Notes: a model not told the origin generated them from the letters alone. A stretch of DNA of 64,000 nt from Athripsodes cinereus (GCA_947579605.1 OX388314.1:3286001-3350000), one strand, 5' to 3'; counted from the first letter of the stretch, positions 29,936-40,760 are shown. Numbers and translations are program-made.

Positions 29936-30655
29936 AAACAAAATATTTTTCATGCTTAATTATTGAAAATATTAATGAACAAACTCTAACATTTTGAAAA
30001 CACAATTAGGTACTTATAGATTTATCAAAATTAAGAGTGGAAGTTCTATTTTGTTTCGACATAAAGGCAAAATTTTATAATTCTTGTAATGTTTCGCAAA
30101 CATCCTGTTTTGTTTGAGAGCTCATATTATTACTTAATATATTTTGTTTGCATTTTACATAGCCATATTATTATTTATATTTCGAAAATAAAAAAAATAA
30201 CACGTTTTAATAACTTTTGAGACATGTGGTAAAAACACGAAATTAAAAACATAGAACATGAGAAGTATTTTATACCGAGAACAAACATTGAAACTTAATT
30301 AAATAGAATACAAGAGCATGGATTCTTAAAATTTAATAAGATTTTATGGAATGGAAGATATTGAATTATTGAAATATTTTTTTATTAGTAATGAGTATTC
30401 GTATAGTTTGATTTTTAATTTGAATCCGGCTGCCATTGTACTTCAGCTTTATGGAAATACATAATAAATTAAGTTGTTTAAACAATAATTAAAAAAGAAC
30501 TGAATTACTTGTAAAACTTCGAAGTACCTTTAAACAACTTGGAAGAATAGAAAAATAGATTAGAACTGACGTAGACTTAAACATAAATTTGTCCTAGTTT
30601 GAACTTCCATTAATTTATTCTACATATTTTACACTGCTAACTAAATCAGGAATTG
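29936..30655. other. No feature recognised
   Basis: AT-rich; no structure. Confidence 0.5.
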
Positions 30656-30659
30656 AATA

Positions 30660-30895
30660 CTATTACTACTATACCACACGGCATATCCCACAAGTAGGGT
30701 AGCCAACAGATCAGCTGCATGCAACAAACATGCAAGCTGTCCTCTCAGTGTCAACAAAAAATAAGATTCAGGATGGGTGGCAAACCTCTTTACTGAACTC
30801 AAGATGCAAACCTTTTTTAATTGTTTCGAACACCTGCCCTTTACAGGATATTCGACGACTTTGACAAGAGTGGAAGACCAAATCTTGGTCCGAAA
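30660..30895 (-). mobile_element. SINE-A copy, near full length
   Basis: Minus orientation with an ACTATTACTACTATACC tail, then CACGGCATATCCCACAAGTA, GCATGCAACAAACATGCAAG, TTCAGGATGGGTGGCAAACC, CACCTGCCCTTTACAGGATA and AAGAGTGGAAGACCAAATCT. Possible imperfect flanking GAATTGA words; the TSD is not certain. Confidence 0.75.
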
Positions 30896-30903
30896 AGAAT
30901 TGA

Positions 30904-31137
30904 TAGGATTAATGACACTAAACTTTTTTATAAATACACACCTTTTTATTAATCAACGAGTAAACAATTGTTTCGTCTCTTACTGAGAAATTGTTAATGC
31001 TATTGTCACTAACACATAATCAATAGTAATCAAAAGTATTGATAATGTCTTAGTAAAAGACGAAACAATTTTATACTCGTTGATAAATAAAAAAAAAGCG
31101 TAGGTATTTATATAAAGTTTAGTGCTTTAATTCCTAC
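30904..31137. mobile_element. Palindromic MITE (PalM-related)
   Basis: Arms of about 100 bp: left GACACTAAACTTTTTTATAA... AACGAGTAAACAATTGTTTC then GTCTCTTACT, right its inverse (ATAAAGTTTAGTGCTTTAAT at the end). Loop about 25 bp. It resembles 1364-1543 in layout and in the ...GTTT..GTCT word near the centre, but the arms differ, so it is a distinct subfamily. Confidence 0.65.
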
Positions 31138-31977
31138 CAGGATGGAAAATACACAAAATGTTACGGATTATATTAAAAATACTGGGGAGAATTTATCAAA
31201 AAATCAACAAAATATGAATGATGATGATGATTCTGGATGATTTTTGAATGGATGTGATGAATCAAAAACGTGAAGAGAGTTCACTAATTTTACACAAAAT
31301 TGTTCGAGATTAAAGTTTTTGTCTAATGTTATCAAGATGAGCTTTTTAAGGGTGTTGCTAAATTTTAAAAAAAATGAGAAGGTTAAAGTGTTATCAATTT
31401 GATGTAGAGTATCCATTTCACTTACAAAGAAACCGAATAGATAAACATAACAGATAACGAGGTACTTTCTAGGATTTCAAAAAATAGAAACACGATTTAC
31501 CCACCACCTACCGAGCTTGGAGGAAATGGGAATTAATTTCGGATCCATTGTAACCTGTCGTTACGAACATGTTCATACGAATCGTGAGAAAGCTCGTAGG
31601 AAAATCTTTTAAGTGTAAGTGTTCAAAAGAGTATAAAATTTCATTTTTATAGAGATTTTTCACAGGAAACAAAACATTTTGGAAATTAAGTTAAAGTCCT
31701 AAATTGGTAATGTAGGCATATATTTATTTTTTCTAAAACTTTGTGGCTTATTATTATAAGGTAAGCAAAATGTTTCACAATCTTTAATCGAAAACAAATA
31801 CTTTTTAACTATATTTATCAATCAAAAATGAAAATTGAAATTTTTGATTTTTTTTTAATTAAGTCAACTCTTTTTTTACAAAAAACAGTGTTAAATTTTG
31901 ATAAATCAGAACACATTTTTTTCTAATATTGTGTACCTACAAATGTATCCAACAGATTAAGCACTATATATATAATG
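31138..31977. other. No feature recognised
   Basis: AT-rich; GATGATGATGATTCTGG at 31219-31235 is a short simple run. The minus frame at 31204-31416 is low-complexity. Confidence 0.45.
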
Positions 31978-32690
31978 AGTTACAATCCATTGGATTGGTC
32001 TGCAACGAGTTTGGTTTTTCTTCTCCATTCGTCTCTATTCTCCGCCAGTCTTTTCAGCTCTACGTTTGAGCCACAGTTCATATCACTCTTCAGTTTTTTT
32101 ATTTATTTATTTATAGCCAGTTACACACTTCAGACAACACAAGTTGGTCCATATATGCGTCTCTTGGTCGGCCTCTGCCATTTGTCCCCTCGGTCTTACC
32201 CTCCGCGATGGCTATGAGTAGTCCTGGGTGCCTGATGTTGTGGCCAATCCAGTTAGCTCGTTGTTGGCTGATTCTCTTAAGGAGTTGCCTTTTTTCGCCT
32301 ACCCTGGTTAATACTTCTTTGTTTTCGACGTGCTCCGACCAATGGATCTTAAGCATGCGTCTGTAGCACCACATTTCAAAGGCCGCCAACCGTCCGCTTT
32401 CACTCTTGCTGATGGTCCATGTCTCACAACCATAAAGCAGAATGCTCCATACAAAGGCTTTAGTAAGGTTCTTCCTTACGCTTAAGTCAATGTTTGGGGA
32501 TTCCAATATCTTCGATTTTTTGTTAAAGGCAATCCTTGCCTGGTTTATTCTGCTTACGATTTCTGCTTTGGAGCGTCCATCCTGGTTTATTCTACTGCCC
32601 AGGTACACGAATTCACTTACTTGTTTGATGCTCACTCCATTTATGGCAATGTTCGCAGTCGCTTCCTCTCTTCCAACGACCATTAAGCAC
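31978..32690 (-). mobile_element. RTE-2 LINE, C-terminal part, broken by a micro-insertion
   Basis: The minus strand reads MVVGREEATANIAINGVSIK, QVSEFVYLGSRINQDGRSKA, RINQARIAFNKKSKIL, LLYGCETWTISKSESGRLAA, EMWCYRRMLKIHWSEHVENK, QQRANWIGHNIRHPGLLIAI and GRGRPRDAYMDQL. The FVYLGS..., LLYGCETW and RANWIGH motifs are hallmarks of the RTE/BovB-like C-terminal domain; the catalytic domain is missing. The frame then hits a 30-bp insertion (32094-32123) and resumes beyond it as NVELKRLAENRDEWRRK to a stop near 31978. The opposed copy at 33278-33660 gives the undisturbed order. Confidence 0.88.
32094..32123 (-). mobile_element. Micro-insertion: retroelement tail with imperfect 10-bp TSD
   Basis: The RTE-2 frame is interrupted by TGTAACTGGCTATAAATAAA-type sequence (minus strand) ending in an AAATAAATAAAAAAA tail. 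CACTCTTCAG (32084-32093) and CACACTTCAG (32124-32133) flank it. It looks like an extremely 5'-truncated retroelement copy. Confidence 0.6.
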
Positions 32691-33277
32691 TAGGCATGAA
32701 AATTAAGAAATAGTTAAAAATCAACAAAACGAATGTCAAATTCATTTTATTTAAACATTGTTGAACTTTTCAAAGTTGCCAAAATTTTCACTCAGTTCTT
32801 ATCGTAAAAATATCATTCTTAGTATTACTTTTACTCATTATGTTTCTTGTATGAAATAAAATATGCTATCATCTCTTGCACGTGTACTTCTATACCTGAA
32901 TACCAGTAGGTACGTGGGTTTTTAGAAACGTCATATCAAAAATAGGTACTACAAGTTGAGATTGATTTTCTATTTAAAGATTTTGGATACTTTTCTTATA
33001 GAGTCCAACACCTTGAAAACCTTACTATTTCATGTTATCATGACACCACCGAATATTTAATATTTTTCAATTAAAATATCACAAACTTTAAAATCTGATC
33101 TCAAGTTTGGAAAGCAAACATTCTTAATGGCAAACAAACTTAAGCTCTTATTTGTTCAACATTTGATTAACTTTTGTTTTGTTAACAATTTACTTAATGA
33201 AACAATAAGTAGGTACATTGTTTATCTACAATTATTTAGCAGAATTCTCCGTAAAGCATTTTATAGAGCACTCTGCT
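32691..33277. other. No feature recognised
   Basis: AT-rich spacer between two opposed RTE-2 copies; no structure. Confidence 0.5.
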
Positions 33278-33665
33278 AAATGGTTGCAAGGCGTGGACCA
33301 TCAACAAGAGTGAAAGCGGACGGTTGGCGGACTTCGAGATGTTGTGCTACAGACGCATGCTGAAGATCCATTGGTCGGAACATGTCCAAAATAAAGAGGT
33401 TTTAATCAGGGTAGGCGAAAGTAGGCAGCTCCTTTAAAAATAACTAAAGAGCTTGCTGGATTGGCCACAAAATCAGGCACCCAAGCCTGTTCATCACCAT
33501 CACGGAGGGCAAGACCGAAGGCAGAAATGATAATATATGGCCGATCAAGAGACACCTATACGGACCAAGTGAATAAGAATATGAACTGTGGCACATACGT
33601 AGAACTAAAGAGACTAGCTGAAAATAGGGAGGAACTGAGAAGTGTGGAATGAATTTCAGCCGTCG
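33278..33665 (+). mobile_element. RTE-2 LINE, degenerate C-terminal remnant
   Basis: Across frames: GCKAWTINKSESGRLADFEM, CYRRMLKIHWSEHVQNKEVL, then after a stop and frameshifts GRSRDTYTDQVNKNMNCGTY and VELKRLAENREELRSVE-stop. Same family as 31978-32690, opposite strand, more decayed in the middle but complete at the 3' end. Confidence 0.78.
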
Positions 33666-33714
33666 CTTTAAAAAACAATAAATTAGTAAACAGCAATAGA
33701 AATATTATGTGGTA

Positions 33715-33770
33715 AAAGTTTGAGACTAGCTCGGTCTGTGTGTGAATTGTCTATACGTGTAAAAAAAAAA
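33715..33770 (+). mobile_element. SINE-C tail fragment
   Basis: TTTGAGACTAGCTCGGTCTG then TGTGTGAATTGTCTATACGT matches 35757-35797. Confidence 0.6.
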
Positions 33771-33851
33771 AAATTGAAATATATTGAAGAAGTACAATCT
33801 TCCCACTTACACTCAGAAGTACATATGTAATTAAACAAACACCAGGCAAAG

Positions 33852-34065
33852 ACTCTTTCCGTAAGTTATCAAGTGTCCTAAAAAAGGAGGTGTTCGAAAA
33901 AATGAAAATAAAGACATTTTTCATCTCATATTCAGCGATGAGGTTTGCCACCCATTCTGAATGTATTATTTTTTTGTTGACACGGAGAACACGAATTGCA
34001 TGCTTATTATTATATGCAGCTAGTATTCAGCTGATTTGCCGTATTGGTGTAGTAGTAGAAGTAAT
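33852..34065 (+). mobile_element. SINE-A copy, near full length
   Basis: CTTTCCGTAAGTTATCAAGT, GGAGGTGTTCGAAAAAATGA, TTCAGCGATGAGGTTTGCCA, CACGGAGAACACGAATTGCA, and a 3' end GCCGTATTGGTGTAGTAGTA. Confidence 0.8.
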
Positions 34066-34487
34066 AAAACAAGATAATATATTACGTACTCGTATAATGG
34101 TTTAATAATTACTTCATTAAAGTGACTTTATATACATTCATTGCGTGCTGTTATAAATAAATAAATAAATAATAATAAATACAGCATCAATAAGACAGTA
34201 ATAATGAAATACAATAACATCTTATCATCTTAAAATTATACACACCGCTTGACAAGCAATCAAGTAAAGTGTCTTTCAAAGGATAGCCTCAAGGAAATAT
34301 ATATAATACAATATTGCAATAGGTTTTGAATGAAAAGAAGACAGTGATTGTACGTATCTACCCTTAGGTAGGTGTATAATTGTGTCTCCGAGATTCGAAA
34401 TCCGCTATAATACATTTTTGTGATTCGGAAAAATTCGATAAAAAAATATTATACAAGTATTAAACGTACTATCCTGAAGTCAAAAAA
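34066..34487. other. No feature recognised
   Basis: AT-rich, AATA/AAT simple run at 34156-34183. Confidence 0.45.
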
Positions 34488-34532
34488 GCGAAATAAATAA
34501 AACAAATGTTTTATTCTACTATTTGTTTATTC
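34488..34532. mobile_element. PalM half-copy
   Basis: AAAGCGAAATAAATAAAACA, AATGTTTTATTCTACTATTT and GTTTATTCG match the left arm of 1364-1543; the opposite arm is missing. Confidence 0.55.
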
Positions 34533-35549
34533 GTCTATTCGTAATTTAAATCATAGACAACACAACCAACTGTTTTTTCTGAATCTCCTTCAATAAAATT
34601 TGCATTGTATAAAACCTTAGCTCTAAGAATATATTGTTGCAGCTACCTACTAAGACATAGTATTTAAGTAACAACACGGCATATAGTAAATTTAGTTTGA
34701 CAATGACCTCGTAGGTCGAAACCAGGTAACTTATTTAACAAATAAATCATAGTAAAACCTAAAAACAATTTTGTTTTCATTATATCAATAACACGGTTAC
34801 TTTTAACATAAATTTATAGAACACATGTTCTCTTGAAAATGTCAATTTATTTACATTGACGAAAGCGCTCGAGATTTGAATAAATCTATGTGAAAAGTAT
34901 CTGTATTATATTTAAAGTAGAATATAGAATATTTAATTACGAATCCAACGACATATATGTACTTAACTCAATATTCGTGAAAATGTTTTATAGCTGATTT
35001 CGAAAATTTGCAATACAATAATAGTTATTTAAGTTAATAATATAATGTAATTCGATCTTGTATTTATTAGGTACATCACAAATTCAACAAGTAAACATTA
35101 TTGTTTCATTGTGAAGATGAGTGGGTGGAGAGAGAGAGTCAGGAGAGATTAAAGTATATTTAAATAGTTACTTTATTAAACCCAATAATGATTATTTAAT
35201 TAGAATAAATATTAATTTCATACCAGACAATGAAACGTTTTGTAGAGTGTACTCTGTATGGATTTAAGATTGGTTGGGGGGACCTACGTACATGCGTGAG
35301 TTGATCTCCGATGTAGTTAACTGTCTGAGAAATTTACCATTGAATCTATAGGGCTACATTTTATTTATTTAAAACTTATTTTTAAACATCAGCCGGGATT
35401 ACAATACACACCTCTGCGTCGACTGATGTCAACAGAATACGAATACTAATATGATATGAAAAATGCTTTTAAAAAATGATATAACATTAATAAATAAAAC
35501 TACAATAATTCTCATTTTGTTTATTAATTTGTGGCTATAAATGATTGAT
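34533..35549. other. No strong feature
   Basis: AT-rich. 34697-34730 (ACAATGACCTCGTAGGTCGA then AACCAGGTAAC) repeats 24955-24988. GGTGGAGAGAGAGAGTCAGG at 35124-35143 is a short simple run. Confidence 0.4.
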
Positions 35550-35805
35550 ATGGCGCCCGGTGTGGCGCGGAGGCTAACGCACTTGCCTTGAGTCACGAGG
35601 TCCCGGGTTCGATTCCCGGCCAAGGCAAAATGAAGAATGACCTTTTTCAAATCGTCCTGGGTCTGGGTGTTACATGTAGGTACCTATATGTGTGCAGTGG
35701 ATTGTATATGCGTATCGTCGTGTTAGTACCCATAATACAAGATTCATATCCTAGTTTGGAACTAGCTCGGTCTGTGTGAATTGTCTATACATGTTAATGA
35801 TATGC
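35550..35805 (+). mobile_element. SINE-C (tRNA-derived), best copy
   Basis: Head: GGCGCCCGGTGTGGCGCGGA, GGCTAACGCACTTGCC, then CCCGGGTTCGATTCCCGGCC with a perfect 5-bp T-arm stem and B box. Body: CAAGGCAAAATGAAGAATGA, CTGGGTGTTACATGTAGGT, CGTCGTGTTAGTACCCATAA and ACTAGCTCGGTCTGTGTGAA. About 250 bp. The second full copy is at 60983-61225. Pol III promoter boxes would lie inside the head. Not a functional tRNA gene: the 5' and 3' ends do not pair as an acceptor stem. Confidence 0.8.
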
Positions 35806-35859
35806 TCATTTTCATTGTAAATTTTAGACATGATCTCAAGAAAAAAATATTGTATCGTT

Positions 35860-35968
35860 GTCTTCTTCTTCTTCCTCGTAATGTAGATAATCGATCTGTT
35901 AGTTCAGAAGTTGATGCTGAAGACCAGCTGTCTTTCCATCTTTTTGGTGGTCTTCCTCGGGGACGTAT
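35860..35968 (-). mobile_element. GRPPKRW-type LINE fragment
   Basis: The minus strand reads RPRGRPPKRWKDSWSSASTS then ELTDRLSTLRGRRRRQ, matching 11110-11500 but lacking its QEA insertion and stop. Flanked by CGTTGTCTTCTT and ATCGTTGTCAA words. The surrounding frame into AT-rich DNA is not LINE. Confidence 0.7.
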
Positions 35969-36390
35969 CGTTGTCAATAAATAAAAAAATATCTTGTGTA
36001 ATGTTACACAGGTTAAACTAAAACCATGTGGGTTTCTTTTCATAATTCAAAAAGCTAATATAATTATTTATTTACAGGAGTCAGTGTGGAGAACCTTACT
36101 TAGTTTTCCTGTGACTTGGCTTGTATAAACGTAAATATATATTATGTAAAACGTACTAATATAAATACAGGAATTCTCATCATAATTATTACCTGATAGG
36201 AACCCGTAACGTCTAGACAATAATATAATTAAAATCAGGTGTGACATCCGTAGAAAGTGTAATTTACATTTGATTGACATAACGTTTGTATAATATAATA
36301 TAGCCTAGTATATTATTATTTTGTATTAATAGTATGTGTGTAGTACCAGTTCTTACTGATTGCAAATAAACAACCTTACTGAGGTTAACA
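35969..36390. other. No feature recognised
   Basis: AT-rich, no structure. Confidence 0.5.
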
Positions 36391-36543
36391 GAAACAAGTG
36401 TTTCTTTGTACTATAAGTTTTTGATTCCGAGAGAGACAACTTTCGACTTATCAGATCATTATTGATTGTTGATAATGACCTGATAATTCTAAAGACGTCA
36501 CTCTCGGAATCAATAACCTATAGTAGAAAGAAACACTTGTTTC
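36391..36543. mobile_element. Palindromic MITE (PalM-related), complete
   Basis: Left arm GAAACAAGTGTTTCTTTGTA, then TTTTTGATTCCGAGAGAGAC, TTATCAGATCATTA; right arm is its inverse ending AGAAAGAAACACTTGTTTC. Loop about 15 bp. Shares GATAATGACCTGATAA and AAAGACGTC with 56420-56515 and with the core of 1364-1543. Confidence 0.7.
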
Positions 36544-36769
36544 AAATTACATAATCATGGAATTCTACAACGTATGCACTGACACAGTTAATAAAATTAC
36601 TTTACAAACAAGTGCAAAAACTGTAGTGTGTGTCTCTTTTGTATGACGTACTTATTTGTTTTCAATACCAACATGTAATTTTGGATTTTTTTATTCGAAT
36701 TTTTGATAACTATAATATCTGTATTTAAGAAGTTTAGTGAACATCAAATATTATGTACATTTATTTTAA

Positions 36770-36822
36770 AAGAGGGGTTTGTTGTGAGAAAGTGCGGGCG
36801 TCAGAGAACGAAGTTGCTTAAC
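36770..36822 (+). mobile_element. RTE-1 LINE scrap
   Basis: GTTGTGAGAAAGTGCGGGCG then TCAGAGAACGAAGTTGCTTA (VRKCGRQRTKLL) corresponds to VRKRGRPRTTWL of RTE-1. Confidence 0.5.
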
Positions 36823-37232
36823 TTATTTATTGATTCAATCAATTTATTTAACAAAATTTGTTGTATTTAATACAATCGTACAACAAATACAAATAAGAAA
36901 TAGAATTATCCATAACTAGGTAGACCTGTTCTAGGATAATCTTTTTGTTACATCAATATATACATATCAAACCGATAAACCGAACTTAGAGTAGGTAATA
37001 AAAAATAAAATAAGTTAAAAACTAAACAAAACAAGGTAAAAAGTCAGAAACCCTCGCTAAAAATTTGAACTCGCTATTTTTAAGCAATCATAAAAATAAA
37101 ATATATAGTATGCAAAAATACGCAATTTTTTGCCATACGGCGTCCTTCTTTAAACACAAGAGACAACTAAAATCTACATTTTCAGTGTTTGTGTCAGCGT
37201 ACATTCGACGGCAATTCCTATGATAAAATAGT
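36823..37232. other. No strong feature
   Basis: Begins TTATTTATTGATTCAATCAA, a possible minus-strand tail; otherwise A-rich on the plus strand and unplaced. Confidence 0.4.
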
Positions 37233-37382
37233 TGGAAGGGTTAGTTGGAAGACATCGCATTTTAGCGATAAACTCGCCCTTTGTGCATTGAATTGTATAA
37301 ATGATATTTTCTTTGTTAATTTGTATTATTGTAAACAATGTACAGTGAAGAATAAAATAAATAAATAAATAAATAAAATAAT
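37233..37382 (+). mobile_element. LINE 3' UTR, hairpin-tail family, best copy
   Basis: GGAAGGGTTAGTTGGAAGAC, hairpin ATCGCATTTTAGCGAT at 37249-37264, AAACTCGCCCTTTGTGCATT, ACAATGTACAGTGAAGAATA and an (AAAT)n tail at 37350-37382. Reference for the fragments at 972, 7000, 11780, 15360 and 21155. Confidence 0.75.
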
Positions 37383-38099
37383 TAACATAACATAACATAT
37401 GTACATAGACATTTCACACAGACAATTGGCAAACGTTTTTTGAAAGAAGGTAGGTATAAAAATATCCATAGGAATACTTTGAAAATAACGAAAGGTCTAA
37501 TCGAAAACCATATAACGTTTCAAAAAATAAAGTTATAATTTTAAATTATATTTTTTTTTAATTTCAAATTAATATATGTCATGAAACTGAAAAAAACATA
37601 AAAAAATAATATCGTATCAAAATTTAAGTGTTGTTTTTCATATTTATAAGAATTCCAATATCAAATCGATTTTTCCAGGTGTGTTAAGTTAAGCCTTAAA
37701 CTTTTATGAAAATTCAGTGAGTTATAAAAATACCATTACATAAAATCACCGATTTCATGGCATTTTTTTTACGATTTTCTTTAGAACGATACGGTCGTAA
37801 GATTCCCAATTCCTGTACAGCTAGGGTACTGTGAAAATATCACCATAGACACAACCATAATAATAATTATCATTATTTTACCCACATACATTTATGTTAT
37901 CCTATTACACATCATAGAATTTTCTCATTACTATAAATATTGATGTCATTTCAATTCTGTTAAAAAAAATATCCAAAACGAATAAAAATAGATTGTTCCT
38001 AATTTGATTCATATTATTATATTTTAATATTATCTTATTAGTTTATACGCAGAATTATTTTTGTGTATAAAAACATATTTTTCTTTCACCCGGCAAGGA
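37383..38099. other. No feature recognised
   Basis: AT-rich, no structure. Confidence 0.5.
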
Positions 38100-38445
38100 A
38101 TTGGTTCCATTCTTTTTTCTTTGTTCTATAAAAGAAATGTGACTGAGGAAAAAAGACATTTTACACGTAAAATTCAGCGATGAGATTTGTCGCCCATCCT
38201 GAACGTAATAAATTTTTGTTGGTACTATTGGCTTCGTAAAACATCACTTAGAGTATATAAAAAGGAAGGTATTTGTAAAATATTACGTTTTGAGACATTT
38301 AACATGTTCAGTTCAGCAATGAGGCATGCCACCCATTCTGAATGTCTTCCCTTTTATTCGCACGAGCAGGTCGACTCAGATGTTTATTGCAATCAGTCGG
38401 TCCGCTGGTTACCCCTGTTGGATGTGAATTGTTTTAGAATCCTAA
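38100..38445 (+). mobile_element. SINE-A, two overlapping or partly duplicated copies
   Basis: ATTCAGCGATGAGATTTGTC at 38172 and TTCAGCAATGAGGCATGCCA at 38318 are the same SINE-A position, followed each time by CCTGAACGTAAT or CTGAATGTCTTC. Between them lies a second head remnant (TAAAAAGGAAGGTATTTGTA). The last part runs CACGAGCAGGTCGACTCAGA to GGTCCGCTGGTTACCCC. One SINE-A inserted in or beside another. Confidence 0.65.
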
Positions 38446-38817
38446 TTCTATTAAATAAATTCTACTAATCTTGTGCTTTTTAACTAGACAGTAACTTTAC
38501 ATTTTATTTTATGAATATTTTAAATAGACGGAACCTAATATTATGTTACGTGCTTTCCTCTTTATTTCTCTCTCTCTATCCATCTTTATGATATAATTCA
38601 AAATGCTAATTACCTCTGAAATAGTGAAATTGTACGATGGTGAAATAACTGAGCGACTATTTCCAAACTAAATATTATTTTAAGTATGAAAAAATTTAAA
38701 AACAGCATATTTTATAAGCATCAAATTTAAAATATGTGTCTATTTTTCTAATTGTCCATCCATCTCATATTTTTTGCATTTCTGGTAAAGAAAGAAAGGA
38801 ATGAAACGCTAGACAAG
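38446..38817. other. No feature recognised
   Basis: AT-rich; short CTCTCTCTC run at 38568-38578. Confidence 0.45.
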
Positions 38818-38940
38818 ATTTATTTATTTATTTATTTTTATTAATCTCTTGGTGTACTAAAGTAATACATTGAAATTACACAAAACAAAAAAAAGATTCA
38901 ATTTTTCACTCTCATGAGTTTTTACGATCTAAAATAAATT
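38818..38940 (-). mobile_element. A-rich LINE tail, minus strand
   Basis: ATTTATTTATTTATTTATTT then TTATTAATCTCTTGGTGTAC and an A-rich tract: the usual shape of a minus-strand LINE end. No ORF attached. Confidence 0.4.
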
Positions 38941-39043
38941 TGAGCAATTATTTGTCGTTACTCCACGAACCATATCGCATAGTCATATTGAGTCCTTCCA
39001 ACGTTGACGATTACTTATAATAAATGCCCTCTAGCTATTTGAC

Positions 39044-39493
39044 TTGGAGACTTTATCAATAATGTCAACTCTCTCTCTCTGGTTTCAATCCTGGGATTGG
39101 TTTGCAGCAATTATCTCTTCAATTCTTCTCCTCCACTCCTCCCTGTCTTGTGCGGTTCTTTTGAACTCTGCATATGATGAGCAGCGCATGTCCACCAACA
39201 GATCCTCCAGGTACTCTCGGCGTGGGCGTCCCCTAGAGTTTGTCCCCTCGGTCATACCCTCCATTGCGGCATGCAAGAGGCCTTCTTGTCGTATTACATG
39301 GCCGATCCACCTTGCACGCCTTTCTGACAAGATCTTGAGCAGGTGCCTTCCTACTTCGATTCTACTATTAATGTCAACTACTTTTGTCTTTTGCCGGATA
39401 ATTTCATTTATTATTTTGTCTCTTAAGCTAATGCCTAGCATTTGTCTCTCCATGGTACGCTCTACACACCTCAGTTTCCGATTGTTTGCATAG
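39044..39493 (-). mobile_element. RTE-like LINE, C-terminal ORF remnant
   Basis: The minus strand, open from about 39490 to 39085, reads LRCVERTMERQMLGISLRDK, EIIRQKTKVVDINSRIEV, SERRARWIGHVIRQEGLLHA, EGTNSRGRPRREYLEDLLVD and AQDREEWRRRIEEII. MERxMLGISLRDK and ARWIGHVxR mark the post-RT domain of an RTE-like LINE different from RTE-1 and RTE-2. About 135 codons without a stop, so a fairly recent copy; the catalytic domain is absent. Confidence 0.85.
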
Positions 39494-39536
39494 CATCAAT
39501 TCTCTAGCTTGTTTTTAATTTTTACAATAGGTTGTA
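39494..39536. other. Short spacer
   Basis: AT-rich spacer between the LINE and the next SINE; GTTTGCATAGCATC and following bases match nothing else. Confidence 0.4.
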
Positions 39537-39740
39537 TTAATTATTATTATTATTCTTCACTGTACACTTGTATGAGGTCAGTTGTGTTATTTTGACACAC
39601 AAAACTACCATATAAGGCTTAGAAAAACTAACGTCACCTCATTTGGTAGTGCCCCGGACGGGAATTGAACCCGTAACCCATCTTGTCGCGAGATGTGCTT
39701 TGTCCAATTAAGCTACCGGGCGACTTGCCGAAGGCTCCCA
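39537..39740 (-). mobile_element. SINE-B (tRNA-derived), best copy with intact cloverleaf
   Basis: On the minus strand the head (about 39723-39650) can fold as a cloverleaf: D stem GCTT/AAGC, anticodon stem CATCT/AGATG, T stem ACGGG/CCCGT around TTCAATT. A box TAGCTTAATTGG and B box GGTTCAATTCC are present. The tail reads GGCACTACCAAATGAGGTGA, CTAAGCCTTATATGGTAGTT. The anticodon loop CGCGACA lacks the usual T at position 33, and the unit carries the same tail as 22515-22660, so it is a SINE. Confidence 0.75.
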
Positions 39741-40560
39741 TATTCTCTCTTATAAACCAACCTCAATGACAGCTTCATGTGTAGGTATTGTTCTGGGACA
39801 CCTAGCATGGGTACCGCATACTGAATACTTCCAAGTGTAGGTAAATAGGATTGAAGGTACGTATCATTTATAACCTACTTCTATCTATATCTATTCAATA
39901 AGTGAACTAATATAGATATGTAATTGTATGCGTTATATTTGTACAAAGTCTGTTTATATACCTAATAAAATAAACAAAAATAAAGTAGTAATCGACCAAA
40001 ATAATAAACTATGAATATAGTTTTAACTTACAAAGGGTAAAATTCTGCTGACAAATATAATATGGAAATTTCAACTGTTAATACATTATTCTGTTCAAGT
40101 ATTCATTGAAATAATAATATCTGTACAAAAGTATTCATAATTCGGGTAAAGGACAGTCTCTTGTCTGTAATAATAATAATAATGTTCATTATAATTAAGT
40201 AGGTATGAGTTGTCCTTTAAAGCGGCCGGCAAATGGAATAAAAGAAAGAGAACTTTAACTAAAAGCGCGATCCATTTGGAAAACGATGTTACGTATAGTA
40301 ATTCGCTGCTTACCCCTTTTAAATTACACACTTAGTACATTATCAATAATACATTATTCGTGCGAGGACTTCAGTTTCAAAATCCATCAAAGCTCATAAA
40401 ACTTTTGACGGTGGTTGTAAGTGTTATAATTTTTTTTTATTCACTGGTAAAAGCACATAACAGATAACAACTATAAATATGGTTTACAAAAATAGAAAAA
40501 GGTCGTTTATAACTCAACTGTCATCCACAAACATGTACCACAGTTAAGTCAAATGTACAT
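39741..40560. other. No feature recognised
   Basis: AT-rich with (TAA)n at 40168-40183. Nothing identifiable. Confidence 0.5.
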
Positions 40561-40574
40561 AAAAGACAACAAAC

Positions 40575-40620
40575 GTCTCTAAGTCAGCGACGAGGTATGC
40601 CACTCGTTTTGAATATTTGA
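40575..40620 (+). mobile_element. SINE-A scrap
   Basis: AAGTCAGCGACGAGGTATGC then CACTCGTTTTGAATATTTGA matches the SINE-A middle in sense. Confidence 0.5.
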
Positions 40621-40684
40621 TTAGAACAAAAAAAATGACTAACGAGTTCGTTGCTTGTTGTTAGTTGACTGTCCTATAAGTAAT

Positions 40685-40760
40685 AAAAAATGTTGACATT
40701 CGGTATGTCTGGCATACCTCATCGTTGAATTTTAGATGCGAAATGTATTTTTACACGTAG
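40685..40760 (-). mobile_element. SINE-A scrap, opposite strand
   Basis: GACATTCGGTATGTCTGGCA then TACCTCATCGTTGAATTTTA, reverse orientation, 65 bp from the previous scrap, so the two face each other. Confidence 0.5.

Noticed and set aside
35550..35626. tRNA gene with a perfect T arm
   Set aside because: The 5' and 3' ends do not form an acceptor stem and the same head plus tail recurs at 60983, so it is SINE-C.
39645..39725. Functional tRNA gene
   Set aside because: Cloverleaf-like, but position 33 of the anticodon loop is G, the acceptor stem is imperfect, and the unit continues into a SINE tail shared with 22515-22660.
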